Assembly: GCA_029532415.1 (NCBI GenBank)
Contig: JAQOTA010000031.1
Span: forward strand, 1-64,000
Source: Marasmius tenuissimus
Lineage: Eukaryota; Basidiomycota; Agaricomycetes; Agaricales; Marasmiaceae
Reading direction: 5' to 3'
Length of the DNA stretch: 64,000 bases
A program made the position numbers and the translations under genes. The first letter of the stretch is position 1; each line of letters opens with the position of its first letter. The notes beneath the pieces were generated by a model. That model saw only the letters and a list, made by a program, of their open reading frames with translations, had not been told where the DNA came from and made no database searches. Below, piece by piece: positions 10,361 through 20,590 of this stretch.

Positions 10361-13300
10361 ATGCTGGAAACGGAACACGGCAAGTTGATTGAGCTAACAA
10401 TGGAATTCCGAGGTACGCCTATCACTGCTATATTAGATTCTGGGTCGCAAGTGAATGTGATTAGCAGCAAGGTGTACGAGGATGTAATCCAGCTACCAGT
10501 AGATGTGTCGCGTCAAACCACAATGAACGACGCTAATGGCAGCGAAGGGACGTTGCGGGGAGCCATTTCGGGACTCAAGCTACAATGTGGGCAAGTCGAA
10601 ACAGTGGGTTTCTTTTACGTCGGCGAACGAGTGCCGTTTTTCATGCTTTTAGGCAGGCCGTGGATGCGGGAGAATCGAATCTCCATAGACGAGAGGAAGA
10701 ATGGGACCTACTTGGTATTCAAAGACAGACAAACTTGGAAACCACGCTTTGAGATGCTAGTCTCGGCGATTCCCGGTGAGTCTTCTCCGAGACCTGCTCG
10801 AAACCGCTCCGCCAACCCGAGAACATATTTTGCCCAGTGCAGCGAGACTGACAGTCAAGCTACAGTGCCGGAAACTATGAAGTTGGATGAGGAGCGAGAG
10901 CCAATAATGGATGATTTGGAGTTGGTTAGTGAGTTAACAGAGCTTGATGAAGAAACTGACTGTGAACGGTTCCACAGTGATAGTGAAAACGAAGTCACCG
11001 ATGAGGATAGTTATACCCTGCCGACTGGCGGCCATCGTCAGCCTAGCGTCAACACGGTGGATACGGAGCAAAGTAATTCACCAGAGTTGACAAGCCGTGA
11101 AGAGGAAAACGTTTCCACGATAGACGGGGACTGTGAACCAGCGGAAATTAAGAACGAAGGGGACGCCACCGAGGAAGGTACAGTGGCCACAGACAACTCA
11201 GATGCTTCTGGTAGGACTGTTCAGCATGCCGGGTTTGTGTCGCTGTCTGACTTATTCACTTCGAGAAGACACTATGTGCCCCTTCAAAGAAGGGCTCCGC
11301 AGCGATACCAGAATGAGACTGGACCGTCATCTCGGGCGCAATCTTACGACACCACCACCGACCCCATTGATGTTTTTGGAATTTTGAATGGGATTTATCT
11401 TTTGCTTCAAATCTGGGTACGTATCGGATTGGTGGTAAGTACGGCGGTTCTAATTTGGGTATGCAATCGTGCTGAACAAATCTACCAGCAAGGACGAGAG
11501 GATAAAAGGGAGACCGACGACGAATCAGACCCCCCTCAAAACAATATTCTACTCTTTCGTATGTCCCCAACCACCCGCTCACAATCCAAACGCTCTGATG
11601 AAGAGAATGGACGTCGCCCCAAGAAGTCCACTGTCTCCAAATCGCGAGTTTATACTGAATCCAGGGCCCTCGTCGCTGCGCCGGTCGTGCGACCGCTTAC
11701 ACCGCTTAACCCTCCTGATCCTATTCGGGCTCCCCTTTCTGGTACGACTACTCTACTCCCTGAGTCTGGAGTTCTTACCGACCCCGGACCAGTCGACGTG
11801 ATTCCAGGACTGGAACCCAACTCTTCCTTCGAGCTTGTGCGAGCTCTGTGTCATCACTCCGCCAACAGGTTTGGCGAGACGGGACATGTCCACATTCGTC
11901 CCATCGTTGTGGCATCACCTCAGGGTTACTTGCTGTCGACTAACGTTGTACCAGATGGTAACCCGAGGCTGTCTATCGTGCTTCTCAACACCAATGTCAT
12001 GGTACACAACCCGTTGTTGCGACAGTCGTCGCTGCAAATTGGTCATGCCCGAGTCGAATTCTACCCGTGGTCTGCCCCTCTCCCCGTAACTCCGCAGAGC
12101 ACACATCAACAGCGTCTCACGTATACATACCATGCTCGTGGTGCTATCGAGCCCGCTGCAGCACAAGCCGAGCTGGAAGCCCCTCCTCGACGGATGGATT
12201 ACAATGTGGAGACTCACCAAGGACGAATTGGTGATGGCGAACGTGAGGACGACGGAACCGCCACTAGTAAGTCGGTCAATGTTTTTCATGACCAGACCCA
12301 TGGCTTAGCCTCGCCCACAGTCTGGGCTCATATCAAGCCTGCTGGAGAAGATGCCGAGATGAGCTCTGGAGGAAGCTCGGACGATAGCTCGTACCCAACA
12401 TCGGACATGGATATCGACTCTTCCGAAATTGAGGTTGACCAGCTGGTTACCGACTCCAAACCTGACTCCCCGGTTGTACCAGCCAGCACCGCTACCGAGG
12501 ATAAGTCTGCAACAGTTACGGTGACCGTCCCTCCAGTTCCTATCACAGTGGCCATTCCGCCAAGCACCAACAAGAAACTGGAAATCTCGGAATCTTTGGA
12601 AATGGCTTCGCCTGTCAAAAGCAGCGATCCCGAGGTTTCCATCACCGAACCCCAGACTGTCCATCGTTCCCCATCCCCTGTTGGTACTCTTGTCTATCCA
12701 GAAGACAACACAGTACCCGATGTTCCAAAATCTCCCAGCTCATCTGGGTCATCTTCTCAGCCAGAGCCACCTTCGCCTCCTACCCCACCTTCCTCCGCAG
12801 TTTCGTCGTCGGACTCTGACAAGGCTAAGTCAGATCCCTCGAAGCCCTCGGAACCGTTGAAGATCACCTTGCCGTCCTGTATGGACGTGATCCCCACCAC
12901 TCGCGTACCCCCTACTGTCCGACGGGCATTCATTAACGAAGGACGAGTTTATACGGAGGCTACCTGTTCTATTGGCCAGTTGTATGCCAACATTTATCGA
13001 CACCAAGTAGGCAAACCCAACTGGAAGATGGGCGAAATTCCCAACATTGCCCCTCATCTCCGAACATCTGTCTTTACGCATTCACCAGACGGGGAAGGCT
13101 TGCTGCGGGAAATGCGAGTGGTGTATTGTCGACGAGCATTGAAGGCCGGTCAGAGTTTGTATACAGAGATGCATTTTCAGGGTATGAGCGAACGAGTAGA
13201 AGGGATGGTTAGTGGGAGCCGTGGACCCAACCTGGAAACTCGTCTACGGATAGCGAAGAAGTTCGAGGACCCACAGTTTTGTAGGGAAATTGCAGATCAC

Positions 13301-14050
13301 TTCAAATTTCGACTTACGGTGGATCGCAACGAGCCCCGAAACGATCTGATTAGCTCGACAGCAGTGGGAAAAGCTTCATTCGACCATGAACAGTGGCGTC
13401 GGGAACACGAGTACCTTACTGCTTCAGTGACCAATGTGGGACGGTGGACTTACCTTCGACAAGAGCTTGAGTACATGATGCAGGAGCTTTATCGCTACAT
13501 GACGTTCCTGTCGGAACTGTTCTTGTTCCTCGATGCCGATCACGTTTTCCGGGCTCGATTCAACGCCTATTACAGGGAGGCCTCGGCCTTGCTTCGTGTT
13601 CCTCACTTGTTGGGCAATCATATTCTCGTTCACGAATACCGGGTCTGGTTGATCGCCGCGCGAGAAGTTCTCGCCTATCATCGGGAGACAGACCTAGCTC
13701 TACAAGTCGAGAGTATTCTGAAACTTCGTTACCTCGACAACGAAGGACTCGACTGGCTACACAGTCACTTCCTCATCCCTTGTTTACCGGAATTCTTACC
13801 TGGGGCACGTTATATGACCTGGTCGCAGGTTACCGAGCGTCGTGAGACGTTTGCTTCATTCAAACGAAACCTTCACTACCATCCCCTCGAAGGCGCTCAA
13901 ATTCATCCTTTACTCCGTGCTAATCTTACCCCCACGACATTGGCGGCTTCAAAGGCTCACTATCCATATAAACCCTCACCTCTCTCATCCTCAACCGAAT
14001 CTGTTGCTACCACTGCTACATCCCCCGTTACTGCTGCCACCACTCTTTAA
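10361..14050 (+). CDS. Aspartic protease with transmembrane segment and large unknown extension (element 1)
   Basis: The first ~130 residues are a retropepsin-like protease: catalytic DSG at residues 26-28 (ILDSGSQVNVIS) and the LLGRPWM motif near 97-103. An acidic linker follows to about 300, then a hydrophobic helix (about 343-372, with WVRIGLVVSTAVLIWVC). From M401 (nucleotide 11561) starts a second region of about 829 residues that begins like an independent protein (MSPTTRSQSKR). It has a Ser/Pro-rich acidic middle and a C-terminal, largely helical ~340-residue domain (about 12900-13920) that I do not recognise. Phase-0 splice donors gtacgt (11417) and gtaagt (11435) lie in the hydrophobic stretch, so that stretch may be intron in some transcripts. 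The same frame as gag is used, after one TGA. Confidence 0.8.
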   Translation: MLETEHGKLIELTMEFRGTPITAILDSGSQVNVISSKVYEDVIQLPVDVSRQTTMNDANGSEGTLRGAISGLKLQCGQVETVGFFYVGERVPFFMLLGRPWMRENRISIDERKNGTYLVFKDRQTWKPRFEMLVSAIPGESSPRPARNRSANPRTYFAQCSETDSQATVPETMKLDEEREPIMDDLELVSELTELDEETDCERFHSDSENEVTDEDSYTLPTGGHRQPSVNTVDTEQSNSPELTSREEENVSTIDGDCEPAEIKNEGDATEEGTVATDNSDASGRTVQHAGFVSLSDLFTSRRHYVPLQRRAPQRYQNETGPSSRAQSYDTTTDPIDVFGILNGIYLLLQIWVRIGLVVSTAVLIWVCNRAEQIYQQGREDKRETDDESDPPQNNILLFRMSPTTRSQSKRSDEENGRRPKKSTVSKSRVYTESRALVAAPVVRPLTPLNPPDPIRAPLSGTTTLLPESGVLTDPGPVDVIPGLEPNSSFELVRALCHHSANRFGETGHVHIRPIVVASPQGYLLSTNVVPDGNPRLSIVLLNTNVMVHNPLLRQSSLQIGHARVEFYPWSAPLPVTPQSTHQQRLTYTYHARGAIEPAAAQAELEAPPRRMDYNVETHQGRIGDGEREDDGTATSKSVNVFHDQTHGLASPTVWAHIKPAGEDAEMSSGGSSDDSSYPTSDMDIDSSEIEVDQLVTDSKPDSPVVPASTATEDKSATVTVTVPPVPITVAIPPSTNKKLEISESLEMASPVKSSDPEVSITEPQTVHRSPSPVGTLVYPEDNTVPDVPKSPSSSGSSSQPEPPSPPTPPSSAVSSSDSDKAKSDPSKPSEPLKITLPSCMDVIPTTRVPPTVRRAFINEGRVYTEATCSIGQLYANIYRHQVGKPNWKMGEIPNIAPHLRTSVFTHSPDGEGLLREMRVVYCRRALKAGQSLYTEMHFQGMSERVEGMVSGSRGPNLETRLRIAKKFEDPQFCREIADHFKFRLTVDRNEPRNDLISSTAVGKASFDHEQWRREHEYLTASVTNVGRWTYLRQELEYMMQELYRYMTFLSELFLFLDADHVFRARFNAYYREASALLRVPHLLGNHILVHEYRVWLIAAREVLAYHRETDLALQVESILKLRYLDNEGLDWLHSHFLIPCLPEFLPGARYMTWSQVTERRETFASFKRNLHYHPLEGAQIHPLLRANLTPTTLAASKAHYPYKPSPLSSSTESVATTATSPVTAATTL
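11561..14050 (+). CDS. Possible separate extra protein of element 1 (829 residues)
   Basis: This is the C-terminal two thirds of the ORF above, listed separately because it can start at its own ATG (11561) downstream of two good splice donors. It has a basic N-terminus (SQSKRSDEENGRRPKKS), a region with CHHSANRF and HVHIRP, a Ser/Pro/Glu-rich low-complexity centre (about 12380-12860) and a well-ordered helical end with many Tyr, Arg and Leu. No catalytic motif or known domain is visible. It lies where standard gypsy elements pass straight from protease to RT. Function is unknown; a second structural protein or an accessory protein are both possible. Confidence 0.45.
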   Translation: MSPTTRSQSKRSDEENGRRPKKSTVSKSRVYTESRALVAAPVVRPLTPLNPPDPIRAPLSGTTTLLPESGVLTDPGPVDVIPGLEPNSSFELVRALCHHSANRFGETGHVHIRPIVVASPQGYLLSTNVVPDGNPRLSIVLLNTNVMVHNPLLRQSSLQIGHARVEFYPWSAPLPVTPQSTHQQRLTYTYHARGAIEPAAAQAELEAPPRRMDYNVETHQGRIGDGEREDDGTATSKSVNVFHDQTHGLASPTVWAHIKPAGEDAEMSSGGSSDDSSYPTSDMDIDSSEIEVDQLVTDSKPDSPVVPASTATEDKSATVTVTVPPVPITVAIPPSTNKKLEISESLEMASPVKSSDPEVSITEPQTVHRSPSPVGTLVYPEDNTVPDVPKSPSSSGSSSQPEPPSPPTPPSSAVSSSDSDKAKSDPSKPSEPLKITLPSCMDVIPTTRVPPTVRRAFINEGRVYTEATCSIGQLYANIYRHQVGKPNWKMGEIPNIAPHLRTSVFTHSPDGEGLLREMRVVYCRRALKAGQSLYTEMHFQGMSERVEGMVSGSRGPNLETRLRIAKKFEDPQFCREIADHFKFRLTVDRNEPRNDLISSTAVGKASFDHEQWRREHEYLTASVTNVGRWTYLRQELEYMMQELYRYMTFLSELFLFLDADHVFRARFNAYYREASALLRVPHLLGNHILVHEYRVWLIAAREVLAYHRETDLALQVESILKLRYLDNEGLDWLHSHFLIPCLPEFLPGARYMTWSQVTERRETFASFKRNLHYHPLEGAQIHPLLRANLTPTTLAASKAHYPYKPSPLSSSTESVATTATSPVTAATTL

Positions 14051-14214
14051 AACTGTCAACGCCATCAACTTCGCCTACAGATTGCTGGCCAATCAGTCGT
14101 GTTATTCGAGCCGTTTGTCAAATTTTTTGTAAACGTAAGCCAGAGTTAAGATTGATCGTTCCCCGCGTTGTGCTAATGGAATGTTGGTCTCCAACTCTAG
14201 CCCTCACACTAGCC

Positions 14215-15204
14215 ATGCCTCATCATTCCCGACGCAAAGCGCAGGCCGCTACCCAGGCGCAGGACGCCCAGCTTCCATTCCATGTCTCACCACATCAAAC
14301 ATTCGCCGCAGTGACTCAGGGACAGTCAGTACCAATGAATCAACCCCCTCAGATTCCGACTTCAGTTTACCCCCCATTCTTTCAGCCTGCGCCGTTCGTT
14401 CCAGTAACGATGCGAGCGCCTATTCCCGTATCAACCTCACCAGTCCGTTCTCGTGCTTCAGCATCTCCGCCTGTTTGGTATTCGTCAAGGGCGCAGGAAA
14501 ATCCCTCCGTCAGTTTAGGATCCGTTTCACCTTCCTCATCATCGTCTTATCCTTCTGTTTCTCCGCAGCAGAGAGGTTCAACACCTTTTGTGCTACGACT
14601 TCAGGCGGGATTAACAACTTCACAAATGGCAGCTCGTGCATCCCATTCACCGACGTCGTCGTCTGCCACTCCCCGACCTGCAGATCAGCATGGACCAGGG
14701 CAGAATCTTTACTGTCCTCGCCATGCGTCAGCCTTTCCGCCTGGAATGTCTTTGTCTCATCATCCCCCCACTCAGCCTCATCGAAATCCTATTTATTCTC
14801 GCCACAATCCAAATCAACCTCCCCCTATTCAGTCACCTCAGTCCCCAGTTCAGTCTTGACAACCTCCGACTCAGCCACGGCGATTTTTGTCCCGGCCCCC
14901 CGTTACTGGCCCTCCTCGACTTCTTCTTCATCAAGCCTTGTTCCCGGCCGAATCCTCAACTCATCAGCGTCGCTCTGCCCTTCCTCCTACTGGTCCACGG
15001 AAGAGAGTGAGGTTTTCAAGCAACACCGTTGTACATTCCGACACTCGCCAAGACTCTCGAAATCCAATGCAAGAACACCAGCATGCTCAGTGGAAGCTTC
15101 GTACCCAACAATTGATCGCAGAAATGGAGGAGCGACAGGAGCTGCAGCAGCGGGAGTTTCTGACCTGGAAGCGTACAGTCACCGACGCTTTGGGTCGAAC
15201 CTAG
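14215..15204 (+). CDS. Pro/Gln/Ser-rich ORF with helical C-terminus, one in-frame TGA (element 1)
   Basis: The frame starts at ATG 14215 (MPHHSRRKAQAATQAQ) and runs to TAG 15202-15204, interrupted only by TGA at 14857-14859. Composition is the same on both sides of the stop (PVQS, stop, QPPTQPRRF), so the two halves are one reading frame. The C-terminal ~60 residues form a charged amphipathic helix (WKLRTQQLIAEMEERQELQQ), a likely coiled coil. A minus-one-type overlap with the frame that later becomes pol runs through this whole stretch; the low-complexity composition and helix favour this frame as the coding one. No known domain. The TGA may be a point mutation, a readthrough site, or part of an unrecognised intron. 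Confidence 0.5.
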
Positions 15205-15399
15205 GATATGGATTGGGCTGGACGTTTCATCTCGTCGATTTATTTGTTACGGTTTCCGGTTATTTCGTGCTAGGTTGTGTTTTCACCCAAGGATATTCTA
15301 TTTACCCTTGGATATATTGGACGACAAGACTATCTCTACGTGTTTTCCGCTTGTACTTAGACGTGGTAGTGATACTATCAGGAATAGTATTCTATTCAG

Positions 15400-18300
15400 T
15401 CTATGATGATGCGGGGATCCTTCGAACTAACTCTGAAGTTCATTGGAGATTACCACCAGAACAACACAGAAGTCCCCGAGGTTGCCTATTGGCTTCCTGT
15501 CACTACTTCAGCCTGGGCCGGCGCCGATCAGCATTGCGAAGACGTGGAATTTCAAGGTTCATTGCTAATCCAAATCGCAAGAACTCTACCATTCCTGAGA
15601 CAGCTATCTACCCGGCTTTAGGCTGTCCACAGGAGTATCACGATGTCCTAGAACAAATTGAATTGGAAGATGATGACGAGACTATTATATTTCCTACCAC
15701 AGGAGACTCGTGCAGTATCGAGTCAACAACCTATACGGCCTACAAACGAGTAGCTAAAAAGATACGGCCGGTTTCTACCTTCATGCCACCCGAGAGTCGT
15801 GTGCGACGCACAATTCCAGAGGACCCATTACTTTCGCTGACGCCTTTGCCCTATCACCCGCCGAAATTTGTGCCGTCCATTAAGATCACAGATGAACGTC
15901 TCAAAGTATTGGATGTCAATCCAACAGGGTTCTTGACATCCGAGGAGGAGAAGTTGTTTACCTATGTCCTACAACAGAATGAAGACGCCTTAGCCTTTGA
16001 GGATGTGGAACGCGGGACTTTCAAAGACTCGTATTTCTCGCCATATGTCATCCCCACCGTCCCTCATAAACCGTGGCAATATCGCAACATCCCTATACCC
16101 CCTGGAATCAAAGAGAAGGTTAATGAGGTTCTGAAGTTGAAAATAGATGCAGGGGTCTATGAACCGAGTGTGTCCTCATACCGCTCTATGTGGTTCTGTG
16201 TGTTGAAAAAGAATGGAAAACTCCGAATCGTGCATGACTTACAGCCTCTCAACAAAGTATCCGTTAGGGACGCAGGGATGCTGCCAATACTAGATGACTT
16301 TGTGGATGGTTTTGCAGGACGGCAATGTTATACCGTGTTTGATTTGTTTTGGGGCTTCGACGCCCGCAAAATTGACGAGTCCAGTCGTGAGCTGACAGCC
16401 TTTATGACTCCAATGGGGCTACTACAAATCACGTCACTGCCCACGGGATTTACAAACTCACCTGCAGAGTTCCAGAAATGTATGGTGTTTATTCTCCAGG
16501 AAGATTGTCCGGAGATCTCGAACATCTTCATCGACGATCTGGCAATCAAAGGGCCACGAAGTCAATATTTGGACAAACACGGAGAACCAGAGGTACTGAC
16601 TGAGAACCCGGGAATTCGAAAGTTCGTCTGGGAACATGCGCATGATGTGCACAGGATCATGCACCGCGTCAAATGCGCAGGAGCCACCTTTTCGGGCCAC
16701 AAAGCCCAAATTTGTAGACCTGAGGCTTTGATAGTGGGACAGCGATGTAATGCGGATGGAAGAGTACCCGACAGAGGTCGAGCTGACAAAATTTTGAAGT
16801 GGCCAACCTTGGAGAATGCTAAACAAGTCCGTCAGTTTTTAGGACTTTGTGGGACTGTACGAATATGGATTCAAGATTATTCAATTATAATTCGACCACT
16901 CACCAAGCTATTCCACAAGGAGGCGGAATTCGAATGGGGAAGCAGTCAACAGGATGCCTTTGATACTATTAAGAACGCCGTATCAAATGCCCCAGCCATG
17001 AAACCTATTGATTATGAAGCCGACAGACCTGTAATATTGTCAGTGGACTCCAGCAAAGAAGGAACTGGAATGATTCTCGCTCAACTTGATGAACGCGGAC
17101 GGAAGATACCTGCGCGATATGGTTCAATTCCTATGAGCGAGCGTGAAAGTCGTTATTCTCAACCAAAGCTGGAACTTTTTGGGTTGTATCGTGCATTAAG
17201 ACATTGGCGAATCTATCTGGTAGGGGTCAAGAAGCTAATTGTGGAAGTAGATGCTCAGTACATTCGGGGAATGTTGAAGGACCCAGACTTACAACCAAAT
17301 GCTACCATTAATAGGTGGATACAGGGCATATTGCTATTCGACTTTGAACTGATGCACGTACCCGCCACACGGTTTAAGGGTCCAGACGCTTTATCCCGAC
17401 GACCGTTGGAAGATGGAGAAGAGGCGGTCAGTGATGATGATTCCTGGCTGGATAATATTGCGTTATTATTAAAGAGATCGGAACTCAGCCTGACAGAAAA
17501 AGAACCGACTCACCGAGCAATTTATCATAGTTCAGAATTACCGTCCAGCTTCCTCAGCCGGGACCTTCAAGAACAATGGTTAGTACAAGTTAAACATTTC
17601 CTACGTACATTAGAGTCACCATACTTTCCTTCAACACAGGAGAAGAAACGATTCTTAAAGCGAGCAGGTCGATACCACCTTCGCGGGGGTCGACTATTCC
17701 GGCGAAACAAAGTAGGACTTCCATTGTTGGTAGTAATTGATGCTGAAGCCCGTCTGCGGATATTAACTTTGGCGCACGATCGACTGGGGCACAAAGGAGT
17801 AACGGCAGTGTTTGAATTGTTGAGAACCAGGTTCTACTGGCCAAGAATGCACAATGACGTGGAACACCACATCAAATCATGCCATGAATGTCAAATACGA
17901 AGTCTAAAACGATGGGAGAAGCCTCCTACCGTTTCGATTCCCACAGCACTATTTGGCAAGATCTATATCGATGTCATGTATATGCCACCAGCAGGAGGGT
18001 ATCACTACATTGTAGCTGCCCGTGACGATCTCTCTGGAGTTTGCGAAGCCCGTGCTATCTCCAGTATAGATTCTGAAACACTGGCTAGGTTCTTCTGGGA
18101 GCAAATTTACTGCAGATATGGCGTACCCTTCCAAGTAGTCACTGACAATGGCGCAGAAGTCAAGGCAGCCTTTCAGTCACTCATGACTCGTCTAGGAGTT
18201 CCGTGCGTGAGGATTTCACCTTACAACAAACATGCCAACGGAGTTGTGGAGCGCGGGCATTTTACGCTTAGGGAAGCTCTCATCAAATCTTGTGAGGGGA

Positions 18301-18863
18301 AACTTTCCCACTGGCCCCGGAGATTGCCAGAGGTGGTTTTTGCCGATCGAATCACAGTACATCGATCCACGGGGTATTCCCCATATCAATTACTCCACGC
18401 CACCGACCCCATGTTACCCTTTGACTTGTTTGAAGCTACTTTTCAAGTAGAAGGATTCTATGCGGGAATGTCAACTGAAGAACTTCTGGCTCTGAGGATT
18501 CGTCAACTACATCGACACCCTATGGATATTCAACGAGCAGCCGAGACTCTTAAAGCCAGCAGATTCGCATCCAAAGCCCAGTTTGAAAAACGATTTGCGA
18601 AGCGACTCATTCCACGATTATACAAGGCGGGAGAATTGGTATTGGTACGAAATTCTGAAGTGGACCAAAACATTGGGTGGAAAGAACAACCCAGATATCT
18701 CGGGCCCTTTGAGGTGGTACGATATACTTGTGGTGAAGCATACGAAATTCGGGATCTGGATGGGACCCCAATTGCACCGTCAGTCGCCGCTTACCGTTTA
18801 ATGCCATATATACGACGCGACCACTGGTTCATGAGGCATGGGTGGCTGGGGACTCAGTCTTAA
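15400..18863 (+). CDS. pol: Pol of element 1: reverse transcriptase, RNase H, integrase
   Basis: One frame is open from 14181 to 18863 (1560 codons), but its first ~400 codons overlap another ORF and look like shadow. RT: FIDD active site at codons 783-786, with the LPTGFTNSPAEFQ block before it. RNase H: SVDSS with Asp at codon 956, then an ESRYSQPKLELF block and ending FKGPDALSR. Integrase: zinc site H1199, H1204, C1234, C1237; catalytic D1264, D1322, E1357 (TDNGAE, NGVVERGH); a GPF-type C-terminal module (RYLGPFEVVRY), no chromodomain. Codon numbers count from 14181. Upstream, frame-1 codons 15400-15556 join by a predicted 65 bp intron (15557-15621, gttcat...tttag) in correct phase to the RT frame, and 15400 follows an acceptor (ttctattcag). 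Confidence 0.85.
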
Positions 18864-19012
18864 GTATTCCAACCCCAGAAATTTCAAGGTACACGGACAA
18901 ATAACTGTAATTTATTCGGCAACTTCCAGCATAAAAACCCTGTCAAGTGAGTACTTGAAAAAAAAAAATCCCTCCGTCCATCTGTCCTTTCTTTCCCCTT
19001 GCCCTTCGCACT

Positions 19013-20419
19013 ATGACAAGTTTACTTCATTCATACACTGTCCTCCGCAACAATCCGAATATCTTTCGAACCTCTTCTGGAAATGACTTGGACATAACCG
19101 ACCGCGAGGTTGTCGCCCCAGGAGGAGAATTCATAGGGTTTCTGAACGAAGTTGGTGCTTGCGCTAACACTTACCAGCAACGGCATCACTTCGAACCTAC
19201 CGCCATCTACAACTTTCTCGGGCATATTCCTACTTCCCGGCGCCCACTGACAGGGTACAACGACACGTCTTACCATCCTCCCCCAGCCATGCGTGGGTTG
19301 AAGGGCGAACATATGGCCAAACGTTGGACGAAAGTAGCTGCTGATCAGGTTCCCTTAGAAATAGGGAATGTGGAAATGTATCGTCCCTGTGGGCCCGTAC
19401 TAGAGCATTCCTTCAGTTTTGGGAACGCGATCTTAGGGAATGGCGAAGATTTTGACCGAGCTGTGATGATCGGCGTTATTCACCATCAGGTACCGGACAA
19501 GATGTACATTCTTGCTCAAACCGACCAGCGACGCCGTGTCATCGTTTTCGAAGTCCCCACCGAGTCCGTAGTCCCGATGTGGCCTGCTATCCACTCCCCT
19601 CACTTGCAGGTCATTGCCAACATTGCTCCGGACGTGGCAGGACTGTCAGTAACAGGAAACCACTCAGTTAGACAGCGCCTATCTACGCTTTATCCATCCA
19701 AGAATGGGCCATGGTCTAGTTTTCCTCGTCTTAACCTCAGCCATTTGCCCGGAGTCGATGAGACGTGGGTCGAGCCATCTCCTACTTTTCCAGCAATGGC
19801 AAAACCCTATGGTCTCGGAGATTGGCTCCTTTCCCACTCTATTGCTGTTGAACAACGATCACCATCTCCCAACTCCACCTATTTAGACGGTACCACTGTC
19901 TGCCCGGATAGTTCTGTTATGGAAATCACCTCATGGCCTCGTCCTCCTTCTCAGCCAACGCTATCTTCGAAGCGATCCCTTCTGTCCTCTGCATCAGCTC
20001 CTCCCTTTGACCACCGAACACCGTTACCTCCTACACCAACCTATCAACCGCGAGAATACCGAGCCGTGCCCATGATTCCGAATTCTACTCCCACTGTATG
20101 GCCTAAGGAAGCCCCCGAGGAGCATCCTTTGGTGTCCGAAGACTATCGCCTTCAAGCAGGTACGGTGGGGTTACAAGCTGCAGTTTTCGAAATAAATGAC
20201 GAGGATACCCAACAGATGAAGAATCGCAACATTGGTCCGGAGGCGATCTCGTATCGTCGTACCTCAGCAGATTCTGGAAACCGACTTCGGGTCCAGAATT
20301 TCCACTACCAGACACCACAGCCACGGTCTATAGCAAGAACGATGGTACTTCACTTCCGTCGTTGGTGGACGAATCTCCGAGCCACACTATCCACTTGGAG
20401 GAGGCGACTCGACCCTTGA
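19013..20419 (+). CDS. Unknown 468-residue protein between pol and 3' LTR (element 1)
   Basis: A clean single-exon frame starts at ATG 19013, 149 nt after pol, and ends 171 nt before the 3' LTR. The N-terminal ~220 residues look folded (aromatic, Gly and Pro well mixed; GHIPTSRRPLTGYNDTSYH, VIVFEVPTESVVPMWPAIH). The middle (about 280-350) is Ser/Pro-rich, and the C-terminus is strongly basic with Trp (HFRRWWTNLRATLSTWRRR). There is no signal peptide or membrane helix, so it is not an obvious envelope protein although it occupies the env position. I do not recognise any domain. Intactness in a young element suggests it is used. Confidence 0.65.
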   Translation: MTSLLHSYTVLRNNPNIFRTSSGNDLDITDREVVAPGGEFIGFLNEVGACANTYQQRHHFEPTAIYNFLGHIPTSRRPLTGYNDTSYHPPPAMRGLKGEHMAKRWTKVAADQVPLEIGNVEMYRPCGPVLEHSFSFGNAILGNGEDFDRAVMIGVIHHQVPDKMYILAQTDQRRRVIVFEVPTESVVPMWPAIHSPHLQVIANIAPDVAGLSVTGNHSVRQRLSTLYPSKNGPWSSFPRLNLSHLPGVDETWVEPSPTFPAMAKPYGLGDWLLSHSIAVEQRSPSPNSTYLDGTTVCPDSSVMEITSWPRPPSQPTLSSKRSLLSSASAPPFDHRTPLPPTPTYQPREYRAVPMIPNSTPTVWPKEAPEEHPLVSEDYRLQAGTVGLQAAVFEINDEDTQQMKNRNIGPEAISYRRTSADSGNRLRVQNFHYQTPQPRSIARTMVLHFRRWWTNLRATLSTWRRRLDP

Positions 20420-20590
20420 GCAGTTTCTATACGTTTAATGTTTTGGACCCCACGACGTATTGGAAGACGAGAGTCATGCCTATCGTTGATGATAGGTCGG
20501 ATTGAGCTTTCTTGGAAACATTCTCCTAGACGGACGCGCGATCACGATGCCCAAGGCGCCCGAGGACGGTCGATGATCGTTCCCCGCGGA

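Noticed and set aside
14181..15399. First ~400 codons of the long pol frame as genuine Pol N-terminus
   Set aside because: They overlap the Pro/Gln-rich ORF and its coiled coil in another frame, have an irregular Ser/Cys-rich composition and contain hydrophobic stretches that coincide with T-rich DNA near splice sites. RT homology begins much later.
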